Shown here: positions 52,001 through 62,339 of the stretch, one piece after another
How positions within the stretch are numbered: position 1 is the stretch's first letter
Layout of the letters: each line of letters starts with the position of its first letter
Assembly: GCF_964204645.1 (NCBI RefSeq)
Contig: NC_134030.1
Coordinates: 721,855-785,854, forward strand
Reading direction: 5' to 3'
From: Tubulanus polymorphus
Lineage: Eukaryota; Nemertea; Palaeonemertea; Tubulaniformes; Tubulanidae
DNA: 64,000 nt
Translations under genes and position numbers: made by a program
Notes under the pieces: model-generated
The model's input: the letters and a program-made list of their open reading frames with translations, nothing else
Databases searched by the model: none
Told to the model about the DNA's origin: nothing

Positions 52001-55000
52001 GGAATACTGTATTCCTTGAGCTAGTGTAGTTTATTCAACGTTTCGACTTTATCCTAATAGTCATCTTCAGGAATACTGTATCCCTTGAGCTAGTGTAGTT
52101 TATTCAACGTTTCGACTATATCCTAATAGTCATCTTCAGGAATACTGTATTCCTTGAACTAGTGTAGTTTATTCAACGTTTCGACTTTATCCTAATAGTC
52201 ATCTTCAGGAATACTGTATTCCTTGAGCTAGTGTAGTTTATTCAACGTATCGACTTTATCCTAATAGTCATCTTCAGGAATACTGTATTCCTTGAGCTAG
52301 TGTAGTTTATTCAACGTTTCGACTTTAACCTAATAGTCATCTTCAGGAATACTGTATTCCTTGAGCTAGTGTAGTTTATTCAACGTTTCGACTTTATCCT
52401 AATAGTCATCTTCAGGAATACTGTATTCCTTGAGCTAGTGTAGTTTATTCAACGTTTCGATTAGGTCTAATAGTCATCTTCAGGAATACTGTATTCCTTG
52501 AGCTAGTGTAGTTTATTCAACGTTTCGATTAGGTCTAATAGTCAGCTTCAGGCATCCTTTTCAGTATGGGGATCAGACAACACGGACTCACAGTGTTCCA
52601 TCAATGGTTATAACGAGGACATCAGCAGTATTCCTGAAGATGACTATTAGAATAAACTAAACTAGCTCAAGGAAACATTTCAGACTTCATTTTATTCTTA
52701 ATGTGCCGAGATTTTATATTATCTTTAAAACACGTATTCAGAATGTTTCATCCGAATAAGGACACAAGGAAACATTCCAGACTATAGCAGAAACCCGCAA
52801 TCGATGGCATCTAAGTTTATTCTAACGATTGAATATATCTAAAACTGTTTATCTAACAGGGCAATAATTATAATCACGGATGGCTACAAGGACGCTACGG
52901 ATGAGGCAGTGCCGCTGAGGGCTGCTGTTCTACAGGATCTGGGATATTACATCTACGCGGTAACTGTCGGCACCTATCCGAACACTGACCTGATAAATAA
53001 AATCACCAATTCGAAGGAGAACATTCTGAACGTTCCCTCCGCGACCGACGCCGAATTTAACAATATCAAAAATCAACTGCTACTAAAAACGTGCTCGGTC
53101 GGTAAGTACAGGCAGGTTGAAATTATCGAGAAAAAAAAATCATATATCATTAAATTATTGAACGTTTTGTAAATTCATTTAGACTTTTGTATTTTACCGA
53201 TACAAATACTTTAAAGGTTTAAGCGCTATGTGTTTGTATTGAAATATTGATCCAGTTAATGTGCAATGTACACATTATATATTTGTAATTATATATATAC
53301 ATTCCTAAGATAAAGTCGGGGGTTGATTGCCTTGTGTCAGGGGGCTGCAGTTGCTAAAAAGGTTGGTTGAGGTTGAATATTGACATAGTCCCTTATTAAA
53401 CTACGTGATTATTATGGTATCGATCTAACAGTTTAAAACTTTAACCAACCCTTTGCCATGTATAGCCTTAGTTTTACAGAATAGAATTTTACCTGAAGTT
53501 TATATTTCGATATAATTTATCAATTTCAAATTATTCTTTTTTTAAATTTTACAGCTGCCGCAGAATCAACATGTGAGTTTACAACGAATAATTCATAAAG
53601 AAAATACTAAAAAAATTCATAAAGAATGAATCATGAATATTTGATATTATCGATTAGTAGCTTGTTGAGAATTATAATGTCTAGATATCTAGAATGATTT
53701 TAAATCAAATTCGAGATCTTTTATTCTATCGGACCGGGGTTCCACAATTAGATGTGGCGAATCCAGAAATGTGGAACTGGATCCAGAACTGTAGAACTGA
53801 ACTCAGAACTGTGGAACTGGGTTCAGAACTGTGGAACTGGGTTAAGAACTGTGGAACTGAACTCAGAACTGTGGAACTGGCTCCAGTACTGTAGTACTGA
53901 ACTCAGAACTGTGGAACTGGGTTCAGAACTGTGGAACTGAACTCAGAACTGTGGAACTGGCTCCAGTACTGTAGTACTGAACTCAGAACTGTGGAGCTTG
54001 GTTCAGAACTGTGGAGCTTGCTTCAGACCTGTCGTACTGAACTCAGAACTGTGGAACTGGGTCCAGAACTGTGGAACTAGCTCCAGTACTGTGGAGCTTG
54101 GTTCACCCCTGTCGTACTGAACTCAGAACTGTGGAACTGGCTCCAGTACTGTAGAACTGAACTCAGAACTGTGGAGCTGGGTTCAGACCTGTCGTACTGA
54201 ACCAGAACTGTGGAACTGGGTTCAGAACTGTGGAACTAGCTCCAGTACTGTAGTATTGAACCAGAACTGTGGAACTGGGTTCAGAACTGTGGAACTGAAC
54301 TCAGAACTGTGGAACTGAACTCAGAACTGTGGAGCTGGGTTCAGACCTGTCGTACTGAACCAGAACTGTGGAACTGGGTTCAGAACTGTGGAACTAGCTC
54401 CAGTACTGTAGTACTGAACCAGAACTGTGGAACTGGGTTCAGAACTGTGGAACTGAACTCAGAACTGTGGAACTGAACTCAGAACTGTGGAGCTGGGTTC
54501 AGACCTGTCGTACTGAACTCAGAACTGTGGAGCTTGGTTCAGACCTGTCGTACTGAACTCAGAACTGTGGAGCTGGGTTCAGAACTGTGGAACTGAGTCC
54601 AATAATTGTGGAACTGGGACCGATCAACTAGTTTATATTTTGATCATCTCGTTGTCCTCTTTCAGTTTCATGTAAACCTGTTGACGTCATATTTGTTCTC
54701 GACCAATCGATATCGGCGGACAATCGTGTATACGCTCGCAGTTTCATCATACGAGTCATCAATGACGTCATCACTAATGTCGGACCAAACGGTGCACAAG
54801 TTGGTAGGTTTGTTACACCAGGGGGCAGTTGTAACGATTAAGTTAAACTTATATTTTTAGCTTAATTGGTGTTGGTTGAAATTCATGTTTTCGATAAGGA
54901 CGAAACCATTCAAACTCAACCTTTGAAACTTCCCGAATCTCGACTGATTCCGACGAGAATTAGAAACAAATACGATTTTCTGTGTTAGAATCCTGGATGC

Positions 55001-57626
55001 CTTTCTATGAATATTCACGATGAAAATTGCACAGTATAATTATTTGATATTTTGTGATACAGGTTTGATAATGTATTTGATATTGTCTGATACAGGTTTG
55101 ATAATGTATTTGATATTGTCTGATACAGGTTTGATAATGTATTTCATATTTTGAGATACAGGTTTGATAATGTATTTGATATTGTCTGATACAGGTTTGA
55201 TAATGTATTTCATATTTTGGGATACAGGTTTGATAATGTATTTCATATTTTGAGATACAGGTTTGATAATGTATTTGATATTGTCTGATACAGGTTTGAT
55301 AATGTATTTGATATTTTGGGATACAGGTTTGATAATGTATTTGATATTGTCTGATACAGGTTTGATAATGTATTTGATATTGTCTGATACAGGTTTGATA
55401 ATGTATTTCATATTTTGAGATACAGGTTTGATAATGTATTTGATATTGTCTGATACAGGTTTGATAATGTATTTGATATTTTGGGATACAGGTTTGGTAA
55501 TTTATGGTAACGCGATAAAAACAGTCTTCAATTTGAAAAACTTCACGACTAAAGCTGATTTAGTAAACGCAGTAAATGGAGAGGTAAATCAACAAATCAT
55601 AAATTCTCTTAAATCAATTCGATTTATCAGATCCTCTTCAAGGGCCACCCAGTTTCTGGAAGTGGTTGTTTTCTCCGTCGCTTTAACGATCCTAGCCCAT
55701 ACCAACCTGTGGTGACATCAAATAATAAGGGACTTGATCAATATCACAAAAAAGAATTATTTACATCTCAAGGCGATAAACTGATTTTTGTAAAACTGGT
55801 TGAATTTAGAGAAACTTTGTAAGAATTGAATATATATCAATAAGTTTGTATTGTTTACAGTGGGCTGCAGTCGGTAAGTTCGGTTCTGATATCGGAGGTG
55901 GTTTACTGAGAGCTGTTGAGATATTTAAAACACCTGATCTCGGAGGTAGAACTGACGCTCAAAAACTTGTCATAATGACATTTGACGGTCAGGCTAAAAA
56001 TGGCAATACGGTGAATATTACTTCATTAAAGTTTACGTTGATTTGTCGCTCATTTGAATAGATTATGCAAATTCATGTGAATAATTTATGCAAATTATAT
56101 TCACGTTTAAGTTGACGGACGCGGCGAATAAACTAAAAGAATTGAAAGCGGTTCGGGTTGTGGTAGACATGAACGCAAGGCCGCCAGTACCTTTCCAAGA
56201 TAAACAGTTAGCTGAGGCAGCAGGAATTGCAACTGTTACTGGTGGTGAAGGGTCCGATAGCGCTACTGGTAATCTAGCTGCTTATATCAACCCTCCGTCT
56301 AAAATCGAGTCCGTGGTCAGTCAAATCGAGGGTATCACAACATCTAAATTCTGTGGTAAGTTTTCTTTATTTTGACAATTATAATAGGGTTCAAGCCCAG
56401 GACATCCCTATATATTCTCTATACTATTTCTGCACCACTCTGAACCGGTATCAGTAATTACCGGGTTCGAACCAGGGACACCCCTGTACAACCTCTATTC
56501 AGCATCAGGACCAATCTGAATCAGTGTCAGTAATTACCGGGTTCGAACCCGGGACATCCTGTACATCCTCTATTCAGCATCAGGACCACTCTGAATCAGT
56601 GTCAGTAATTACTGGGTTCGAACCCGGGACACCCCTGTACATCCTCTATTCAGCATCAGGACCACTCTGAATAAGTGTCAGTAATTACTAGGTTTGAACC
56701 CGGGACACCCCTGTACATCCTCTATTCGTAGTTGGCATAATTCCAATATATGGCGAAATTATCCTTGTTCCATAGTTGAACTGGATACAGAATATTTGAA
56801 ATTCATTCCATATTGTATTTTGTTTTGTCCGCAGTTGCGTCATGTAAACAACCGCTGGATGTTGTATTTGTATTCGATCAGTCGATCTCAGCAAGTAATA
56901 AACTACAGCACACTCTTAACTTTGTGAAAAGTCTCATCAATGACGTGTTCACTACAATTGGACCAAGCGGTGTTCAAGTCGGTAAGATTCACTCAATCCG
57001 TAAAGATGATCTCATTTTGATAAATCTCCAATTCCCTGCTGGAATTTATTAAGATGTTTCAATACTTAATTAGCAAAACCCACAGTTGATGATATAACAG
57101 TTTATTTCTGACAGTTTTAGAGGTTTGAACTATATTTCATCATCAGAGCAATGAAAATAATGATTATTTTCATTTCATTTCTCTCTGATGATGAGTTTAA
57201 GTCGAAACCGTGAAACTTTTAGAATAAACTGTTGTATCATCAACTGTGAATACATCAATCATTATCTGCTTGTTTCCTTTAAACTTCGGGACTCATTTTG
57301 TGTCTGTGATTTGTAGGTTTGATATTGTACGGAAATCAAGTAGCGAAACAATTTGATTTGAATAAGTACAAAACGAAAGCCGAATTGATAACAGCAATAA
57401 CTACACCGGTCAGTTAGTGCATCATCTAAACTATCATCTCGGCCGTCTTAACTCTGTCTTCCTTTCTCTAGATCTCTCCCGCGCTACCTTCCCTTTCTCC
57501 CCTCCCTCCCTCCCTCCCTCCCTCCCTCCCTCCCTCCCTCCCTCCCCTCCCCTCCCTCCCTCCCTCCCTCCCTCCCTCCCTCCCTCCCTCCCTCCCTCCC
57601 TCCCTCCCTCCCTCCCTCCTCCTCTC

Positions 57627-57714
<88 letters not shown>

Positions 57715-60700
57715 TCTCCCTCACTCGTTGCCGTCTCTCTCATCTCCATTCTCTAGACTCCCACTTTCTCTCCCTGTCACTTTCCCCTATTCTGTTCAAC
57801 CTTCTCCTCTTTACTACTTCCCTTCTTTACTCTCTCCTCATTCTCCTTATACCCCATCTCATCTTTCCTCTCCCATAACTCCGCTCACCGCTCTCCTCTC
57901 TCCTCACTCCTAAGCTCTTTAACTACATCATCCATTCCGAAATTCAGTCTACCAATACTCCAAAGTGAATTACATCTGTTTACATAATATTTTCTTGTAA
58001 CAGGTGACTGCTAATACTGGTCAGTTCGGTTCAGCAGTCGGATCTGGTTTAGAGGAGGCGGTTTACCATGTTTAACGGAGGCAGAAAAGACGCTCGCAAA
58101 CTTGTCGTAATTAACATTTGACGGTCAGGCTAAAGATGGTACTAAGGTGAATATTACTAAGAAATATATGTGTAAGACTAATCGATCAATGTTGACTCGC
58201 TAATTTGAATAGATTATGCAAATTCGTGTGAATAATTTATGCAAATGATATTCACGTTAAGTTGACGGACGCGGCGAATAAATTAAATGAAATGAAAGTG
58301 GTTCGGGTTGTGATTGATATTAATGAAAGGCCTCCAGTACCTTTTCAAGATAACAGTTAGCGCAAGCAGCTGGCATTAAAACTGTAACTGCTGGTGTAGG
58401 ATCCGATAGCGTAACTGGTAGTTTCGCTGCATTTATCAACCCTCCTGATAAACTTACCGCGTTGGTTCCCAAAGGTAAAAGCACTCACAAGAGGTCAACT
58501 TTGTGGTAGGTTTTTCACAAGAGTGATTTCGGTTGTGTTTATTTCCATTTTATAAGTAATTCGCGCGCTCGTCGTTTCGTTACCAGTTCCACCACCTCCA
58601 CCGGAAATCAAGTGTAAACCGCTGGATGTTGTATTTGTATTCGATCAGTCGATTTCGGCGAGTAATAAACTACAGCACACTCTAAACTTTGTGAAAAGTC
58701 TCATCAATGACGTGTTCACCACGATTGGACCAAGCGGTGTTCAAGTCGGTAAGATTCATTCAATCCGTAAAGATGATCTCATTTTGATAAGTCTCCAATT
58801 CCCTGCTGGAATTTATTAAGATGTTTCATACTTAATTAGCAAAACCCACAGTTGATGATATAACAGTTTATTCTGACAGTTTTAGAGGTTTAAACTATAT
58901 TTCATCATCAGAGCAATGAAAATAATGATTATTTTCATTTTTATTTCTCTCTGATGATGAGTTTAAGTCGAAACCGTGAAACTGTTAGAATAAACTGTTG
59001 TATCATCAACTGTGAATACATCAATCGTTTATCTGTTTGTTTTCTTGTAAACTTTGGGACTCATTTTGTGTCTGTGATTTGTAGGTTTGATATTATACGG
59101 AAATCAAGTAGCGAAACAATTTGATTTGAATAAGTACAAAACGAAAGCCGAATGATAACAGCAATAACTACACCGGTCAGTTAGTGCATCATCTCCCTCC
59201 CTTCCCTCCCTCCTCCCTCCCTCCCTCCCTCCCTCCCTCCCTCCCTCCTCCCTCCCTCCCTCCCCTCTCTTCATGCTCGCCCTAATACCCTCTACCATTT
59301 CATCATCCTCATCATCGTTATTATCATCATCATCGATATCACTGACGGATGAAGGCCTAGTATAGGCCTATTTGTGTTCGTCATTTTACCATAGTTCTAA
59401 TTCTTCTATCATCTCTTATCTCTTCATTCAGGTCATTGCTTAATTCTTTACCGATTCAATTTACTATATATATATACCTTACACCAATACCTTTTTATAA
59501 TATATGTTTACATCTGTTATGTTGTAACAGGTGACTGCTAATACTGGCCAGTTCGGTTCAGCAGTCGGATCTGGTTTAGAGGAGGCGGTTACCATGTTTA
59601 ACGGAGGCAGAAAAGACGCTCGCAAACTTGTCGTATTAACATTTGACGGTCAGGCTAAAGATGGGCACTAAGGTGAATATTACTAAGAAATATATGTGTA
59701 AGACTAATCGATCAATGTTGAATCGCTAATTTGAATAGATCATGCAAATTCGTGTGAATAATTTATGCAAATTATATTCACGTTTAAGTTGACGGACGCG
59801 GCGAATAAATTGAATGAAATGAAAGTGTTCGGGTTGTGATTGATATTAATGGAAAGGCCTCCAGTACCTTTTCAAGATAAACAGTTAGCGCAAGCAGCTG
59901 GCATTAAAACTGTAACTGCTGGTGTAGGATCCGATAGCGTAACTGGTAGTTTCGCTGCATTCATCAACCCTCCTGATAAACTTGCCGCGTTGGTTCCGAA
60001 AATGAAAACGCTCACAAGAGGTCAACTTTGTGGTAGGTTTTCGATAATCATGCATCTAATTCGTCTTCATTTATTTCACCACATCCAGCGCCATCTAGCG
60101 TTTAGAATACCACATTATTGGCCTTCCTCTATATCTTGTATTTCAGTGGCGCTACCTACTACCGGACAACCTGGACCAGTTGGACCACCGCCCAGTAAGT
60201 ACACACCCTGGACCACGGTTCGACAGTTCTCCCGTTCCGATGGAAATGAACTGTGGGGCCGAATATCGGTTAACCGCACACTAGCGCACCTAGCGGATCC
60301 TCACGTGCCAGTGTGTGCAATTTCAAGTATACTCTGTTTCAGAATGCAGTAAAATCGACGTGTTGATAGGGTGCGACGCTTCCGGTAGTATCTCGGCTTC
60401 TGATTGGTCAGTTATGATGAAGATGGTGACAGAAACCGTTAAACTATTGTTCGGCGCTAAGAAAAATATACGTGTCGGATTTTACGCCTTCGCCGTTAAA
60501 CCTAGTTTACTGGTTCCGTTAAGCAAAGGATTAAACGCGGCGGATGTGGAGAAGGTTATATCGGCAGATAAGGTACGTTATAAGCCGTTCCTAAATATTG
60601 TGACCTCTAATACTGCCAACAGTAATGTAATTTGGCTATCGCCATACTAGCCTATCCCCCTATGACATCATCACTTACCTACCATGTCCCTGATAAGAAT

Positions 60701-61281
60701 ATCCCAGTGAAGAATGGATCGTCTCTATATCCCCCAATGACATCATCATAACAAGTTGGATTCATCAATTTGAATTGATGATATTTTACATTCATATGAG
60801 TTTTACCTGAGGTGTATTCAGGCAGGGAGGGGGTCACGTGTACTAAGGGCCTTGGTGGATTATTTACGAATTTGTTGATATCATGCATTGGACTTGGATT
60901 TGAGTTAGATCATTGAGAATGAATCAACTTTAGATCATTGAAGATGAAAACTCAAACTTCTCAACTTCTATATATTGTAAATGTTTATCTCAGCCGCGAA
61001 GACTCGGATACGGAACTGCTACAAGTCGTATGTTACGCGATGCCTCCATTAACGGTTTCAATACTGATAACGGCGCGCGCAATGACAGCAGTAAAGTTAT
61101 GATTGTTGTCTACGACGGAGTGTCAAGGTCGGCGAACTGGGTGAAGGCGGCAGCCGATGAGCTGGCAGCTAAAGGAGTGATGAACATAGCTGTCGCAACA
61201 CCGGGAGTCGGCAATGCGAAGGAATTCGATTATATCGCCGGAAAAACTGGTAAGAGCGCGGGAGAGGGAGAGCCAGGAGAG

Positions 61282-61318
<37 letters not shown>

Positions 61319-62042
61319 AGAGGGGATGGGAGGGGAGGGAGAGGGAGAGCCAGGAGAGGGAGAGCCAGGAGAGGGAGAGGGGGAGGGATAGCCAGGAAAG
61401 GGAGAGGCAGAGGGAGAGGGGGAGGGATAGCCAGGAGAGGGAGAGGGAGAGAGGGAAAGCTGGGAGAGGGAGAGAGGGAGAAGGAGAGGGGGATAGCCAG
61501 GAAAGGGAGAGGGAGATGGAGAGGGAGAGGGAGAGGGAGAGGGAGAGGGAGCGGGAGCGGGAGCGGGAGCGGGAGCGGGAGCGGGAGCGGGAGCGGGAGA
61601 GGGAGCGGGAGCGGGAGAGGGAGGCGGGAGCGGGAGCGGGAGCGGGAGCGGGAGCGGGAGGGGAGCGGGAGCGGGAGAGGGAGAGGAGAGGGAGAGGGAG
61701 AGGGAGAGGGAGAGGGAGAGGGAGAGGGAGAGGGAGAGGGAGAGGGAGAGAGAGAGGGAGAGGGAGAGGGAGAGGGGGGAGAGGGAGAGGGAGAGGGAGG
61801 AGGGAGAGGGAGAGGGAGAGGAGAGGTGATATTACCATACCCGATGAGTGTGAGACTTAAAAATGAGGCTGTTCTTTGTTTCAGGTGATAAATTTGTAAA
61901 CAGCACCGCTGGCAAGAATAAATGGGACGGATATCCGGCTAAAATAGTTGAACTCGTTGATAAAGTTTGTTTCGAAATAAGTGAAAAATCGTTGTCCGAT
62001 CTACTGTCACATTGTAACATTTGCAAACTATTTGAATATTGA
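46086..62042 (+). CDS. Secreted multi-VWA-domain protein, 20 exons
   Basis: Exons: 46086-46188 (signal peptide), 49612-49972, 52860-53101, 53555-53572, 54666-54803, 55492-55583, 55861-56010, 56112-56355, 56835-56981, 57317-57408, 58004-58146, 58262-58505, 58587-58748, 59085-59175, 59531-59672, 59789-60032, 60147-60194, 60343-60572, 60994-61249, 61885-62042, giving about 1100 aa. AATAAA lies at 62054. Five VWA domains: VWA1 (DICDK in place of DxSxS), VWA2, VWA3 and VWA4 (DQSIS), VWA5 (DASGS). A PTTGQPGPVGPPP linker precedes VWA5. VWA2-4 share a four-exon module and VWA3/VWA4 are nearly identical in DNA. Exons 58004, 58262, 59085, 59531 and 59789 carry one-base indels that break the frame as given. 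It is a probable matrilin-, collagen VI- or shell-matrix-like extracellular matrix or adhesion protein binding through MIDAS metal sites. Confidence 0.88.
46950..47275. mobile_element. SINE-like element in intron 1 of the VWA gene
   Basis: Starts near TATGTCTTATATAGCGCTAA and includes GCTCAGAGCGCTTTACATTT. On the minus strand there is a B-box-like GGGTTCGATTC at about 47207-47217. The layout (B-box end, then ATATAGCGC...CAGAGCGCTTTA end) is typical of animal tRNA-derived SINEs. Confidence 0.55.
47800..49255. repeat. 44-bp minisatellite, about 33 copies, intron 1 of the VWA gene
   Basis: The unit contains AACTCTAACTCACAACTGTG and GAACTGGATCCTGAGTTCAG, with alternation at a few positions (GTGG/GTTG, CAGAG/CACAG). 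The palindrome AGAGTTAACTCT is in most units. Same family as 12385-12985. Confidence 0.95.
49465..49500 (+). repeat. Degenerate hammerhead-like hairpin motif
   Basis: CCTGATAA, then TGG-loop-CC, then GAAACGTTCTGG. Box order as in the 69-bp satellite at 51 kb, but position 8 of the CUGANGA core is A, so activity is not expected. The neighbouring GGAAACATTTCAGACTCC also matches the flank of the 51-kb element. Confidence 0.4.
49985..50450. mobile_element. GGCTGCAGTTGCTCAA-family MITE with internally amplified arm
   Basis: Left end GGGGCTGCAGGTGGTCAACA and right end CTTTTGAAAAACTGCAGCC match the MITE at 21893. The left-arm block CAACAGTTGGTCAGAGTAAACCAGTGAT (about 28 bp) is repeated about 12 times, while the right arm is single. 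It lies immediately after a VWA exon donor. Confidence 0.75.
50645..50727 (-). mobile_element. tRNA-like sequence (SINE head or tRNA pseudogene)
   Basis: Minus strand: TCTAGTGGTTAGCAAGC fits an A-box and GGTTCGAGTCC a B-box at tRNA spacing, resembling a glutamate or aspartate tRNA. The acceptor arms (TGGTCTATCG... / ...TGCTTGGTTAAGG) do not pair cleanly and the anticodon arm is not regular, so a functional tRNA is unlikely. Confidence 0.5.
50920..52740. mobile_element. Foldback element carrying a 69-bp satellite
   Basis: The left flank (ATAATATAAAATCCCTGCAT, AGAGTCTGAAATGTTACCTT, GAGCTAGTTTATT) and the reverse complement of the right flank (ATAATATAAAATCTCGGCAC, AAGTCTGAAATGTTTCCTTG, AGCTAGTTTAGTTTATT) correspond over about 80 bp. 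Between them lies the 69-bp array. No ORF is present. The whole sits in intron 2 of the VWA gene. Confidence 0.65.
50985..52555 (-). repeat. 69-bp satellite, about 22 copies, with hammerhead-like fold on the minus strand
   Basis: Minus-strand unit: CTGAAGA, T, GACTAT-TAGG-ATATAGTC hairpin, GAAACGTT, GAATAAACTACACTAGCTCA, AGGAATACAGTATTC. The TATTC before CTGAAGA can pair with the GAATA after GAAACGTT (stem I). The first two units have AACTAT/ATAGTT in place of GACTAT/ATAGTC, a paired G-C to A-T change. The last two units have a different but still foldable hairpin. See findings. Confidence 0.9.
53345..53462. mobile_element. Degenerate MITE of the GGCTGCAGTTGCTCAA family
   Basis: GGGGCTGCAGTTGCTAAAAA at the left and AACTTTAACCAACCCTTTGC at the right, with TTGACATAGT inside. 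It is decayed relative to 21893-22017 and intronic in the VWA gene. Confidence 0.55.
53755..54615. repeat. 20-bp minisatellite AACTGAACTCAGAACTGTGG, VWA-gene intron
   Basis: About 43 units of 20 bp, variants AACTGGGTTCAGAACTGTGG, AACTGGCTCCAGTACTGTAG and AGCTTGGTTCAGACCTGTCG, in a partly higher-order pattern. It is the inverse-orientation relative of 37450-38170. Confidence 0.93.
55046..55495 (+). repeat. 33-bp tandem array made of a 3' splice site
   Basis: About 13 units of GATACAGGTTTGATAATGTA plus TTTGATATTGTCT. The final unit merges into the genuine acceptor of the VWA exon at 55492 (GGGATACAG|GTTTGGTAATT), so each unit carries a copy of the acceptor AG and exon start. The period is a multiple of three. 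Confidence 0.92.
56380..56735. repeat. Tandem B-box units (about 76 bp), VWA-gene intron
   Basis: Four to five units of GTAATTACCGGGTTCGAACC, CGGGACACCCCTGTACATCC and CAGCATCAGGACCACTCTGA. CCCGGGTTCGAACCCGGG is fully palindromic in some units. It is the reverse-orientation counterpart of 33440-33890. Confidence 0.85.
57081..57248. mobile_element. Foldback element, copy 1 (VWA-module intron)
   Basis: Ends CACAGTTGATGATATAACAG and the complement of CTGTTGTATCATCAACTGTG. The arms are about 68 bp around a centre ATGAAAATAATGATTATTTT. The right arm has CTGATGATGAGTTTAAGTCGAAAC, a hammerhead-like box order. Duplicated with the VWA module at 58847-59014. Confidence 0.75.
57500..57725. repeat. (CCCT)n then (CT)n microsatellite
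   Basis: About 120 bp of CCCT repeats followed by about 90 bp of CT dinucleotide in a VWA-gene intron. The duplicated module has a shorter (CCCT)n tract at 59190-59270, so the two copies have diverged in length. Confidence 0.95.
58847..59014. mobile_element. Foldback element, copy 2
   Basis: Nearly identical to 57081-57248, at the same intron position of the duplicated VWA module, so it was present before the module duplication. Confidence 0.75.
61255..61838. repeat. (GGGAGA)n / (GGGAGC)n polypurine microsatellite, last VWA-gene intron
   Basis: Almost uninterrupted purine strand of about 580 bp beginning within 10 bp of an exon donor. Contains a GGGAGC-repeat core at about 61545-61680. Reading frames here are artefacts. 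Confidence 0.95.
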
Positions 62043-62339
62043 ACTTGAAATGAAATAAATGAATATCACAGATCCACAGATATCGGTGGGGGATTCATTC
62101 AGTGTTCATTTCATTGACCGTGTTTCTGTACCGTCTTGTGGGGTGACTGGCCTCAAGGGGGTGAATGTAATCACTTTCGGTGGGGTGCAATTCTTTGATC
62201 TGTGTAATGTTAACTTTTTGAAATTAACAAGTTTGCTTATTTCAACAAGTTAAATGGCCAGATTCACCCCGTTTTGGCCACAGTCACTCCTGCACGACGG
62301 TAGTTCTCTGAGCTCTCCACCCTGACAATTGATAGTTTG

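Noticed and set aside
50985-52555. CRISPR array
   Set aside because: The repeats are contiguous 69-bp tandem units with no unique spacers, in an animal intron. It is a satellite.
55040-55411. Minus-strand 123-codon KYIIKPVSDNI repeat ORF
   Set aside because: Artefact of a 33-bp repeat whose period is a multiple of three. The plus-strand splice-site interpretation is better supported.
57417-57913. 153-codon PPSLPPSLP / SLSLSL ORF and its minus-strand RERERE shadows
   Set aside because: Pure (CCCT)n and (CT)n translation inside an intron.
61030-61888. Long ORFs of 224-276 codons rich in RERE/GRGRGE
   Set aside because: They read through a splice donor into a GGGAGA microsatellite. Only the part up to 61249 is coding.
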